Origin: Halomicroarcula saliterrae
GTDB lineage: Archaea > Halobacteriota > Halobacteria > Halobacteriales > Haloarculaceae
Length of the DNA: 64,000 nt
Direction: 5' to 3'
Assembly (NCBI RefSeq): GCF_031624395.1
Contig: NZ_JAMQON010000006.1
Span: forward strand, 124,001 to 188,000
The notes beneath the pieces were generated by a model, which did not search any database, had not been told where the DNA came from, and worked only from the letters and a program-made list of their open reading frames with translations. How positions within the stretch are numbered: the stretch's first letter is position 1; each line of letters begins with the position of its first letter. Of this stretch, positions 8,405 to 16,696 are shown piece by piece. The position numbers were made by a program, and so were the translations under genes.

Positions 8405-8986
8405 CTACCCCGGGAGGAACACGTTGACGACGGCGACGACGAGGCCGGCAAGCGCCATGCGGAGCGCCGCGACGTACCACCGCTGTCCGGATATCGACCC
8501 CATGTACGCGCCGAACACGCCGAGGATACCGATTCCGAGCGCGACGGCGACCAGCGCCGACTCGACCATCGAGAGGACCGCTCCTTCGAGGCCGAAGGGC
8601 GACAGCGGAACGAGAACCCCGATGAGGGGACCGAGCCCGCTCATGGTCGCGTGGACCAAGCGTGCGCCCTGCCGGTCCCGCTGGATGCGGGTGTCGTCGA
8701 GGTCCACCAGCATCGCCCGCTCCATGCGCAGTATCTCGGCTCTGGTCTCGGCCCGCTCTATCTCCCAGACGCTCCACACCGCCGAGGTACAGAGCCCGAC
8801 GGCGGCGCCGAGACCGATTTTGACGACCGTCAGGCCGTCCGGAACGCCCGAGAGGACGCTCCCGACGACGACGCCGATGCAGGTCAGTGTCCCGTCGAAA
8901 CCGTTGGAGACGAAGTACCGCCGCGATATCGAGCGGACGTCCTCGTCCCCCAGCAGCCGACGGAGCGCGCGGCGAATCGAGGCCAC
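8405..8986 (-). CDS. VIT1/CCC1-family transporter
   Basis: 193 residues. The motif SNGFDGTLTCIGVVVGS in the first membrane helix is characteristic of the VIT1/CCC1 (ferritin-like vacuolar iron/manganese transporter) family. A charged cytosolic segment (ERAETRAEILRMERAM) follows helix 2, and three more helices complete the expected five. Members move Fe2+ or Mn2+ out of the cytoplasm. Its stop lies just downstream of the start-proximal DUF211 gene on the same strand, and both face the P-type ATPase gene, suggesting a metal-homeostasis group. Confidence 0.8.
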   Translation of the reverse strand: MASIRRALRRLLGDEDVRSISRRYFVSNGFDGTLTCIGVVVGSVLSGVPDGLTVVKIGLGAAVGLCTSAVWSVWEIERAETRAEILRMERAMLVDLDDTRIQRDRQGARLVHATMSGLGPLIGVLVPLSPFGLEGAVLSMVESALVAVALGIGILGVFGAYMGSISGQRWYVAALRMALAGLVVAVVNVFLPG

Positions 8987-8992
8987 GAGCCC

Positions 8993-9283
8993 TCAGCGGT
9001 CCTGTGGGGTCGGCCGGTCCTCGACGACCCGCTCGCCACAGGAGACCTGGTCGACGGAGTGGACCGTGCCGCCGAGGCGCTCTACCTCGGCCTCGGTGGC
9101 CTCGACGTCGACCGCCTCGCCGGCGAGGGTTACCTTCACGTTCTGGACCTCCTTGTCCCGCTCGATGAGGGAGGCGGTGACGCCGTCGACGCCGTCGACG
9201 CCGCTGAGGTGGTCCGCGAACTCGGCGAGGTCGGGGTCGTGGGGTTTCAGGACGTCGACGACGAGGCGCTTGAGGGGTGCCAT
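8993..9283 (-). CDS. DUF211 domain protein
   Basis: 96 residues with the DUF211 pattern: LKRLVVDVLKPHDPDLAEFA at the start, a GVDGVTASLIERDKEV turn, and VKVTLAGEAVDVEATEAEVERLGG, ending in a conserved SVDQVSCG. The family forms ferredoxin-like oligomers in archaea with no confirmed function; metal binding has been proposed. It is six bases upstream of the VIT1-like gene and likely shares its transcript, and it is divergent from the ATPase with a 45-base gap. Confidence 0.85.
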   Translation of the reverse strand: MAPLKRLVVDVLKPHDPDLAEFADHLSGVDGVDGVTASLIERDKEVQNVKVTLAGEAVDVEATEAEVERLGGTVHSVDQVSCGERVVEDRPTPQDR

Positions 9284-9328
9284 AGCTACAAATGTGAACC
9301 GCCAGACACAAAACCGTGGCCGACCCCC

Positions 9329-11956
9329 ATGACTGCCGGAGACACCGACTCATCGGGGACCGCGGCGCCACACACTCACTCCCCCGCCGACGTGCTGGCG
9401 GCCTACGACACCGAACCGGCGGGGCTCTCGGCGGACGAGGCGACCCGGCGTCTCGCCGACCACGGCCACAACGAGGTCGAGCGCGGGGGCGGACGCGGCG
9501 CCCTCGACATCCTCGTCGCGCAGTTCGACAGCGCGCTCATCTGGGTACTGGTGGCCGCCGCGGCCCTCTCGGTGTGGGCCGGGCACGCGGTCGATGCGGT
9601 CCTCATCGCCGTCATCGTGGCCGCCAACGGCGTCTTCGGGTTCCTGCAGGACTACCGGGCCGAGGAGAGTCTCGACGCGCTCCGCGAGCTGACCGCGCCG
9701 ACGGCGACGGCGCGTCGCGACGGCGAGGCGACCGCAGTCGACGCCACGTCGCTCGTCCCGGGCGATATCGTCGAGCTCTCGGGCGGCGACGTCGTCCCGG
9801 CGGACGGCCGCCTGTTAGAGGCCCGCTCGCTGGAGGTCGACGAGGCGGCGCTCACCGGTGAGAGCGTGCCCGTCTCGAAAGGGGTCGCTCCGGTCGCCGC
9901 CGACACGCCGCTCGCCGAGCGGACTCCGATGGTTTACAAGGGGACGAACGTCACCCGCGGCAGCGGTGTCGCCGTCGTCACCGCGACCGGGATGGACACC
10001 GAGGTCGGCGGTATCGCCGGCGAACTCGCCGGGACGGCCGAGACCGACACGCCGCTGCAGGTAGAACTCGACAGGCTGGGCCGGGTGCTCGGCATCGGCG
10101 TCGTCGTCCTGGCGGCGCTCGTCGTCCCCCTCCTGCTCCTGCGTGGCACCGACCCCGTCCAGTCGGCGCTGACGGCCATCTCGCTCGCCGTCGCCGCCGT
10201 TCCCGAGGGGTTGCCCGCGGTGGTGACACTGACCCTCGCCCTCGGCGTCAGGCGGATGGCCGACGAGGACGCCCTCGTCCGGCGGTTGCCGGCCGTCGAG
10301 GCGCTGGGTGCCGTCGACGTCATCTGTACGGACAAGACCGGGACCCTGACCGAGGGGGAGATGTCGGTCAGCCGGATTTGGGTAAACGACAGCATCGTCC
10401 GGCCGGACCAGTCGGCCGAGCCGCCCGACGCCGAGCGCGTCGACCAGCTGCTCCGGGCCGGGACGCTCTGTAACGACGCCACCGTCGAGGCTGGCGACCC
10501 GACCGAGCGAGCCATCGTCGCGGCGGCCCGGGAGCGCGGTATCGACGTGGCGACGCTCCGCGCGGCGCGGCCACGAACCGGCGAGATACCCTTCTCCTCG
10601 GAACGCAAGTGGATGGGGACCGTCCACGACGACGCGGTGTACGTCAAGGGCGCACCGGAAGTCGTGCTCTCGAAGGCGGACCGGGTCCACACCGCCGACG
10701 GCCCCCGGGAACTGACCGAGGCGTCCCGGGACCGGATTCACGCTCAGGTCGGCGCGTTCGCCGACGACGCCCTGCGGGTGCTCGCAGTCGGCACCGCCGA
10801 GTCGGCCGACGTGGTCGAACGCGACGCCGCCGGCGACCCGGCCGACGTCAGCGGCGGCCTGACTTTCCTCGGTCTGGTCGGGATGATAGACCCGGCCCGC
10901 GAGGAGGTGGCCGGGGCGGTCGCGGCGACCCAGCGGGCCGGCATCGACGTGAAGATGGTGACCGGCGACAACGCCCGGACCGCCGCCGCAATCGGTGCCA
11001 CGCTGGGGCTGGGCGGTGCTGTCGTGACCGGCCGCGACGTCGAGGCGCTCACCGACGACCAGCTCCGCGACCGAGCCGAGTCGGTCGACATCTTCGCCCG
11101 CACCGCCCCCGAGCAGAAGGTCCGTATCCTCCGGGCGCTTCAGGCCGGCGGTCACGTCGTCGCGATGACGGGCGACGGCGTCAACGACGCCCCGGCGCTG
11201 AAAAACGCCGACATCGGGGTCGCGATGGGGGTTCGTGGCACTGACGTGGCGAAACAGGCCAGCGACATCGTCCTGCTGGACGACGACTACGCGACCATCG
11301 AGCGGGCCGTCGAACGCGGACGGGCCATCTTCGACAACGTCTGGAAGTTCGTCGGCTACCTACTGAGCGCGAACGTGGCCGAGGTGGCCATCGTCTTCAT
11401 CGCGTCCCTGCTCGGCTATCTCGTGCTCCCAGCGGTCCAGTTGCTCTGGATAAATCTGCTGACGGACGGGCTGCCGGCGCTGGCGCTGGGCGTCGACCCC
11501 CGGAGCGGTGACGTGATGGAGCGTCCCCCTCGGGACCCCGAGCGCGGCATCGTCGACCGCGGGATGCTCGGGCTCGTCGGCGGGACCGGCACCGTCTCGA
11601 CGGCGGCGATTCTCGGACTGCTGTTTCTCACGCTCGGCGGCGCGCCGTCGGTCACCCCCTACGTCACGACGATGGTGTTTACCGCGTTCGTGTTTCTGGA
11701 GTTCGAGAAGCTCTACGTCATCCGCTGGCTCCGGGAGACACCGACGCTCTCGAACCGGTGGCTCGCCGCCGCGGTCGGTGGCTCCGTGGCGCTGCAACTC
11801 GCAGTACTCTACACGCCGCTTGCCGACTCCTTCGGGACGGTCCCGCTCGGGCTCGCGGACTGGGGGCTCATCGGGGGCCTGATGCTAGCGGTGTTGCCGC
11901 TCTATCTCGTCGTGGCATACCTCGTGCGCCGAGTCACTGTCGGGGCCGACGGCTGA
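9329..11956 (+). CDS. P2-type cation-transporting ATPase
   Basis: 875 residues starting at [10 protein letters not shown]. All P-type ATPase signatures are present: the N-terminal cation-ATPase domain, the actuator loop with LTGESVPV, membrane helix 4 with PEGLPAVVT, the phosphorylation site DKTGTLT with Asp335, and the hinge TGDGVNDAP at about 614-622. Helix 6 reads [20 protein letters not shown]. There is no CPC/CPX motif and no heavy-metal domain, so it belongs to the P2 (Ca2+- or Na+/K+-like) group rather than the copper group. The exact ion is not resolved. Confidence 0.93.
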   Translation: MTAGDTDSSGTAAPHTHSPADVLAAYDTEPAGLSADEATRRLADHGHNEVERGGGRGALDILVAQFDSALIWVLVAAAALSVWAGHAVDAVLIAVIVAANGVFGFLQDYRAEESLDALRELTAPTATARRDGEATAVDATSLVPGDIVELSGGDVVPADGRLLEARSLEVDEAALTGESVPVSKGVAPVAADTPLAERTPMVYKGTNVTRGSGVAVVTATGMDTEVGGIAGELAGTAETDTPLQVELDRLGRVLGIGVVVLAALVVPLLLLRGTDPVQSALTAISLAVAAVPEGLPAVVTLTLALGVRRMADEDALVRRLPAVEALGAVDVICTDKTGTLTEGEMSVSRIWVNDSIVRPDQSAEPPDAERVDQLLRAGTLCNDATVEAGDPTERAIVAAARERGIDVATLRAARPRTGEIPFSSERKWMGTVHDDAVYVKGAPEVVLSKADRVHTADGPRELTEASRDRIHAQVGAFADDALRVLAVGTAESADVVERDAAGDPADVSGGLTFLGLVGMIDPAREEVAGAVAATQRAGIDVKMVTGDNARTAAAIGATLGLGGAVVTGRDVEALTDDQLRDRAESVDIFARTAPEQKVRILRALQAGGHVVAMTGDGVNDAPALKNADIGVAMGVRGTDVAKQASDIVLLDDDYATIERAVERGRAIFDNVWKFVGYLLSANVAEVAIVFIASLLGYLVLPAVQLLWINLLTDGLPALALGVDPRSGDVMERPPRDPERGIVDRGMLGLVGGTGTVSTAAILGLLFLTLGGAPSVTPYVTTMVFTAFVFLEFEKLYVIRWLRETPTLSNRWLAAAVGGSVALQLAVLYTPLADSFGTVPLGLADWGLIGGLMLAVLPLYLVVAYLVRRVTVGADG

Positions 11957-11973
11957 CGCCGACGCGAGTCGAC

Positions 11974-13665
11974 TCAGCGACGCTCGGGCGCAGCGTCCAC
12001 CGGTGCGACGTCGTACTGCTTGAGGAACTGCTGAACCGCTTCGTCCGGGCCCGCGAGCGTCAGCCGCTCTTCGCCGGTCAGCGTTCGCTGGGGGTCGATG
12101 GTGCTGGAGAGGCCGGTCTCGTCCTCGACGGCGATGATGCGACAGCCGGTCGCCTCGTAGATGCCCGACCCCGCGACGGTCGACCCGGCGAGTGGCGTCG
12201 CGGGCACGCGGATGAGTCGGATCTGACTCGCCGGGGCGAGCACGTCCTCGCCGCGCAGCTCCATCGCGACCATCCGGGCGCTCACCCGGGGCACCGAGAG
12301 GACGTAGTCCGCTCCGGCGGAGAGCGCTTTCCGCGTGGCGTCGGTGTCGTTGACGCGGACCAGTATTTCGACGTCGGGGTTCATCGACCGCGCGAGGACC
12401 GTCGTCAGCAGCGACATCGAGTCGTCCGCCAGTCCCACGATAATCGCACCGGCGTCTTCGATACCGGCCTCGCGGAGCAGCTCCTTCGACCCCACGTCGC
12501 CGACGAGGTCGACCCCGTTGCGGCGCTCCATATCGACGGTCACCACCTCGACGCCCGCCTCGGCGATGAGCTCGCTCGCGGCCTGTCCGACTTCGCCCTG
12601 TCCGACGACGATGATGTTGTCGTGCTCCGCGAGCCCCCGCGCCTGCCGGGTCGCGTCGCTGAACGCCTCCAGGGCCTCGTGGCCGCCCGAGACCAGCAAC
12701 ACGGTGTTGTCCCGGATTATCGCGTCCGGGTCCGGCGGGAGCTGGAGCTCCCCGTCTATCCACGCGCCGATGATGTTCGCCCCGGTCGCCTCCCGTATCC
12801 GGGAGTTCCTGATGCGGGTTCCGACGAGCGGGCTGCCGTGTCGGACCGGGAGTTCCGTCACCTCTAGGTCGCCGCCGAGGGCGACCGTGTCGAGCTCCGA
12901 ACTGAACGACGAGAGCGCCTTCTCGGCGAGGCGGCGCCCGAGCAGTCCGTGGGGCGAGAGCACGCTGTCCGCGCCGGCGTCGAGCAGGACGTCGCGCATG
13001 TCGCTGTCGTCGGAGAGCGCGATGACGTCTACGTCCTCGCGGACCGACTGCACAGTCAGTATCGTGTTGACGTTCGCGTCCCCCGCGTCGGTGATGACCG
13101 CCCGCGCCGTCCCGATGCTGGCCCGCTCGAAGGCCCGCGCGTCCTGAGGGGAGCCGTGGATAACCGAGTAGCCGTCGTCGGAGAGCTCCTTGGCGTTCGC
13201 TTCGTCGGAGGCGATGAGGACGTACTCGATGCCCAGCTCACGGAGCTCTTCCAGCAGGACGGCCGAATCACGCCGGTATTCGCAGATGACGACGTGGTCC
13301 GATTTCGGCGTCAGCCGGTCGTCGAGGTTCACCTCGGCCCCGGTAAACAGCGGGATGATGATGAGCCGCAGCGTGAAAAACCCGAGCGCGATACCCGATA
13401 TCTGGGTCGCCGCGACGAACAGGAACATCGCGGGGTGGCTCCAGTAGCCGGCGTCCTGCCCGTACCCCGTCGTCGTCATCGTCTGGACGACGAACTCGAA
13501 GGAGGCAAACAGCGACTGGTCGACTCCCTCCAGGTGAGCCAGCGCGAGGTTGTAGGTGACCGTATAGCAGAGCACGAGCCCCACGAGTCCGGTGAGATAG
13601 TAGAGTATCAGCCGATTGCGTCTGGAGTACTCGATTTCGGGGAGCGACCACGAGAACAGTTTCAT
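11974..13665 (-). CDS. Two-helix K+ channel-like protein with tandem RCK/TrkA domains
   Basis: 563 residues starting at MKLFSWSLPE. Two membrane helices flank a pore loop TMTTTGYGQD, which resembles the TVGYG potassium filter. A TrkA-N domain begins about residue 120 (DHVVICEYRRD) and a second one about 345 (DNIIVVGQGEVG), with TrkA-C segments after each. The domain order is that of an RCK-gated potassium channel. It is convergent with the P-type ATPase (17 bases between stops) and borders the repeat array of the partition locus. Confidence 0.88.
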   Translation of the reverse strand: MKLFSWSLPEIEYSRRNRLILYYLTGLVGLVLCYTVTYNLALAHLEGVDQSLFASFEFVVQTMTTTGYGQDAGYWSHPAMFLFVAATQISGIALGFFTLRLIIIPLFTGAEVNLDDRLTPKSDHVVICEYRRDSAVLLEELRELGIEYVLIASDEANAKELSDDGYSVIHGSPQDARAFERASIGTARAVITDAGDANVNTILTVQSVREDVDVIALSDDSDMRDVLLDAGADSVLSPHGLLGRRLAEKALSSFSSELDTVALGGDLEVTELPVRHGSPLVGTRIRNSRIREATGANIIGAWIDGELQLPPDPDAIIRDNTVLLVSGGHEALEAFSDATRQARGLAEHDNIIVVGQGEVGQAASELIAEAGVEVVTVDMERRNGVDLVGDVGSKELLREAGIEDAGAIIVGLADDSMSLLTTVLARSMNPDVEILVRVNDTDATRKALSAGADYVLSVPRVSARMVAMELRGEDVLAPASQIRLIRVPATPLAGSTVAGSGIYEATGCRIIAVEDETGLSSTIDPQRTLTGEERLTLAGPDEAVQQFLKQYDVAPVDAAPERR

Positions 13666-13756
13666 TCGGATTGGTACCGACTTTCGGGCAACGCGAACAA
13701 ATAGATTCGGTCTCCGTGGAACCCCCCGGTAGCGGGCAGTCGACCCGCTCGAAGGC

Positions 13757-14170
13757 ATCTGTTACGTCTGTCTGTCATAGCTGTCTGTAACGACTGTCTG
13801 GTATGAGACGCTGTATCTGCCCGATGTCGGGCGACTTTCGCGACGCGACGGTGTCACAGCGGATGGTCAGGATGGTCTGGAACCGATATCTGTCTTGGAT
13901 AGCTGACCGAGATTTCTGTAACAGCTCACTGTCATAGTTATCTGTTATCGGCTTCTGTCACAGAAATCTGTATCGGCTGTTCGGGGCCGATGGCTGTAAC
14001 AGCGCTCCGGGGTGAACGAGGGCTCGAACCGAGTACCGGAGCTGTCGAGGGCAAAACCGCAGTACTGCAGACGTTACAGACGAAAATAACAGACGAATGT
14101 TACAGACTACTATAACAGATAACTGGCACAAATGTCTGACACAGATTTATGCGACAGGCACGCAACAGAG
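13757..14170. repeat. Bidirectional TCTGTnA repeat array before parA (candidate parS/operator)
   Basis: The gap between the channel gene and parA contains at least twelve copies of a 7-9 base element. Rightward copies (TCTGT followed by tA, cA or aA) occur near 13758, 13771, 13784, 13915, 13928, 13941, 13954, 13967 and 13993. Leftward copies (TnACAG or TAACAG) occur near 14073, 14087, 14098, 14112 and 14136. Several are palindromic (TTCTGTCACAGA). A stretch of about 70 bases without copies separates the two orientations. Placement next to a ParA gene suggests a centromere-like site or autoregulatory operators. Confidence 0.6.
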
Positions 14171-14176
14171 TGGCAT

Positions 14177-15163
14177 ATGATAACGGCCGTTGTGTACTCG
14201 GAGTCGGGGGGGACGTACAAGACGACGATGACCGCCAACCTCGCGGTCGCGCTCCACCGCATGGGGCTGAAGACGCTCGTGCTGGACCTCGACCCGCAGG
14301 AGGGAAATCTCACGAGCCTCTTCGAGGCCGGTGGTCGCCGGAGTGACCCGGACGCGGACAATCTGGTCAAGCACATCCTCGACATGCCCGATGGCTCCTT
14401 CGACGACCTCGTCGAGACGACGGCCGAGGGCGTCGATATCGTGCCGAGCCACGACATGCTGGGCGATTTCACGTCGAATCTGGAACAGAAGATATCCTAC
14501 GAGACGGGCATGCAGAACATGAGCCGCGAGGAGTACCCCCGGTTCGAGCTCCTGTACGACCTGCTGTGGGAGACCGAGGGGGTACAGGAGGAGTACGACG
14601 CCGTCCTCATCGACCCCAACGCCCGCGCCGAGGACCTGCTGTACAACGCTATCTTCGCCCTCCGGACGCTCGTCGCCCCGGTCAAACCCGCGGGCAAGGG
14701 GAACCTGAGTCTCGACGGGCTGGGCGAGCTCGTGGGGAACATGGAGCGCCAGCTCGACATCGAGGTCGGCCTCTCCTGTGTGGTCCCCTCGGGCGTCGGG
14801 CAGACCAACGCTCACCAGCAGTACCGCGAGCAGTTCGAGAACACGCCGGAGTTCGCCACGCCGGTCAGTATCGGGAACCGCGAGAGCCTGATGGACGCGA
14901 TGTGGGAGGCCCGCGGGTCGGCGTTCAAGGTGGTCGAGGAGCGCTGGAAGACCTTCGAGCGCGACGGGGAGATGGTGAGCGAGCCGGGCCAGCGCCGGGT
15001 CCGGGACCGGGAGATCGAGACGCTGCGGAAGCTGTACGCGCTGGCCTACTTCATCGCGACCGAGACGTTCGACGCCGACGTCGACCCGCTGCTAGACGTC
15101 ACGGTCGACGGCGAGACGCGTCGGATAGACCTCCGCGAGACGCGGGAGGTGACGACGGCATGA
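14177..15163 (+). CDS. ParA/Soj-family partition ATPase
   Basis: 328 residues from the ATG of MITAVVYSE. It has a ParA P-loop, here SESGGTYKTT (residues 8-17), with the nucleotide-contacting lysine K15, then LVLDLDPQEGNLT (switch I/Walker A' region) and a Walker B at EYDAVLIDPNA. The signature lysine of deviant Walker A boxes (KGG) is replaced by serine and the usual GK by YK. The C-terminal half is longer than in minimal Soj. An alternative ATG lies 15 codons upstream at 14132, inside the repeat array. The stop overlaps the next start. Confidence 0.85.
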   Translation: MITAVVYSESGGTYKTTMTANLAVALHRMGLKTLVLDLDPQEGNLTSLFEAGGRRSDPDADNLVKHILDMPDGSFDDLVETTAEGVDIVPSHDMLGDFTSNLEQKISYETGMQNMSREEYPRFELLYDLLWETEGVQEEYDAVLIDPNARAEDLLYNAIFALRTLVAPVKPAGKGNLSLDGLGELVGNMERQLDIEVGLSCVVPSGVGQTNAHQQYREQFENTPEFATPVSIGNRESLMDAMWEARGSAFKVVEERWKTFERDGEMVSEPGQRRVRDREIETLRKLYALAYFIATETFDADVDPLLDVTVDGETRRIDLRETREVTTA

Positions 15164-15597
15164 CCAACTTCAAGTCCGGCTCCGGGAATCTCGATTTCGG
15201 CGGTGACAGCGACGAGGAGTCGACTGGCGAGCGGGCCGACACCGAGGTGGCGGGTAGCTCGACGGCCGACCCGGACGGGAGCGAGACCGCCGGAGCGACG
15301 GTCGACGGGGACGCGACCGACGACCGGCCATCGACGCGGCGGTCGGGCGGCGAGACCTACCCGTACTTCGTCCGACGGAACAACGTCGGCGACGAGCGGG
15401 ACACCCGCCTGGAGATTCACGTCCGTGACAAGGTGGCTGACCAAGAAGCGGGGTTCCGCCACGACCTCGCCGAACAGCTCGGCGCGAGCGACGTCTCGAA
15501 GACCGACGCCCGGGAGTTCGCCCTGCTTGCGGCCTTCGAACACCCCGAACGGGTCGCCGAGCTCATGCGCGAGGAGGGGTTCGACTCGCTGGGGTGA
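15160..15597 (+). CDS. Putative ParA partner protein (DNA-binding/adaptor candidate)
   Basis: 145 residues; its ATG overlaps the parA stop (ATGA), so the two are translationally coupled. The first 60 residues are acidic and disordered-looking (Asp/Glu/Ser/Thr). The second half, from ETYPYFVRRNN to the end, is ordered: a strand (RLEIHVRDKV) and two or three helices (FRHDLAEQLG, AREFALLAAFEHPERVAELM). I recognise no ParB/Noc motif. By position it is the likely centromere-binding or adaptor partner of the upstream ATPase. Confidence 0.55.
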   Translation: MTNFKSGSGNLDFGGDSDEESTGERADTEVAGSSTADPDGSETAGATVDGDATDDRPSTRRSGGETYPYFVRRNNVGDERDTRLEIHVRDKVADQEAGFRHDLAEQLGASDVSKTDAREFALLAAFEHPERVAELMREEGFDSLG

Positions 15598-15674
15598 GAC
15601 CACCCGTTCGCCGGTCGGTTTCCGGATACGTCCCACTCCGCGCCCTTTTAGTTCCCCGGCGGTGAGAGGTTCGT

Positions 15675-16622
15675 ATGACTGATACGGGGGTCGAGGACCG
15701 CTGGACCGCGACGGCCGACCTCGGTGTGACCGTTCTGTCGGTCGCGCTGGTGGCTGTGGTCGCCTTCTCCCCCGCGGGCTCGGTGCGCCCGCTGGCCCTC
15801 GCCGTCGGGGTACCGTTCGTCCTGCTGGTCCCCGGCTACGCGTTCGTCTCGGCCGTCTTCCCCCGGGCCGGGGAGACAGGGCCGACGGACGAGCCGGGGA
15901 TGTCGTGGCTCGGCCGGCTCGGCCTGAGCGTCGGCGGGAGCGTCGTCGCGGTCGGGGTCGTCGGCGGCCTGCTGGATTTCACCGTCTGGGGGTTCCAGCG
16001 CGAGGCGGTCGTGGCCGGGCTCTGTCTGTTCACGCTCGCCGCGACAGTCGTCGCGTGGTACCGCCGCCGGCGACTCCCGGTCGACCGCCGCGCGGGCACT
16101 ACTGCCGGGGCGATAGCGGCCCGCACGCGAACGGCGGTCCGCGGTGACGGGGTCGCGGGCACGCTGCTGACGCTCGTCGTGCTCCTGTCGGCCGCCGGCG
16201 CGGTCGGTGTCGTCGCAGAGGAGTCGGCGAACGACGGCCTCGTCACCGAGTTCTACCTGCTCGGCGAGGACGGGTCGGGCGAGCTCGTCGCGGACAGCTA
16301 CCCCGAGGCGGCGACGGTCGGTGAACCCACGACGGTCGGTGTCGGCGTCGGCACGACCGGCCCGCGGGCGTTCGATGGACGCGTCGTTGCCCGCCTCGAA
16401 CGCATCACGCGCGAGGGCGACACCATCCGGGTGCGCGACGCGCGGGTTCTCGACCAGTTCAGCGTCCGGGTCGGCCCCGGTGAGACGACCGTGCGGCGCC
16501 ACACCGTCCAGCCGCCCTTCGCCGGCGAGCGACTCCGTCTCACCTACCGGCTGTACCGAGCGGGCGCCGACTCGCCGCTCCGGCAGGTCCACATCTGGCT
16601 AACTGTCACTCGTCCGGCCTGA
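15675..16622 (+). CDS. DUF1616 membrane protein
   Basis: 315 residues with four or five membrane helices: two close together (about 18-65, including RPLALAVGVPFVLLVPGYAFVSA), two around 80-130, and one near 160-180. It ends in an extracellular beta-rich domain (about 190-315) that begins with EFYLLGEDGSGELVADSYP. The PGYA motif and layout fit DUF1616, a haloarchaeal family often next to glycosylation genes. A paralogue with the same ectodomain lies at 58700-59728. Confidence 0.8.
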   Translation: MTDTGVEDRWTATADLGVTVLSVALVAVVAFSPAGSVRPLALAVGVPFVLLVPGYAFVSAVFPRAGETGPTDEPGMSWLGRLGLSVGGSVVAVGVVGGLLDFTVWGFQREAVVAGLCLFTLAATVVAWYRRRRLPVDRRAGTTAGAIAARTRTAVRGDGVAGTLLTLVVLLSAAGAVGVVAEESANDGLVTEFYLLGEDGSGELVADSYPEAATVGEPTTVGVGVGTTGPRAFDGRVVARLERITREGDTIRVRDARVLDQFSVRVGPGETTVRRHTVQPPFAGERLRLTYRLYRAGADSPLRQVHIWLTVTRPA

Positions 16623-16696
16623 TATTTCCGGGTTCTGTCGGCATCTATATTATCCGGACGGTCGTCGAATGGGACGTACATGGGTGTGGACTGGCG

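Noticed and set aside
9815-11155. 446-codon minus-strand frame opposite the P-type ATPase
   Set aside because: Shadow of a clear P-type ATPase; no recognisable motifs.
9329-11956. P-type ATPase considered as a copper or heavy-metal pump
   Set aside because: No CPC/CPX motif in helix 4 and no N-terminal CxxC metal domain; PEGLP places it in the P2 group.
13757-14170. Repeat array considered as a CRISPR
   Set aside because: Elements are 7-9 bases, irregularly spaced and in both orientations; no constant repeat or spacer length.
14132-14176. Upstream ATG of the parA frame
   Set aside because: It falls within the repeat array and its first 15 residues do not match ParA starts; the second ATG begins directly with the strand before the P-loop.
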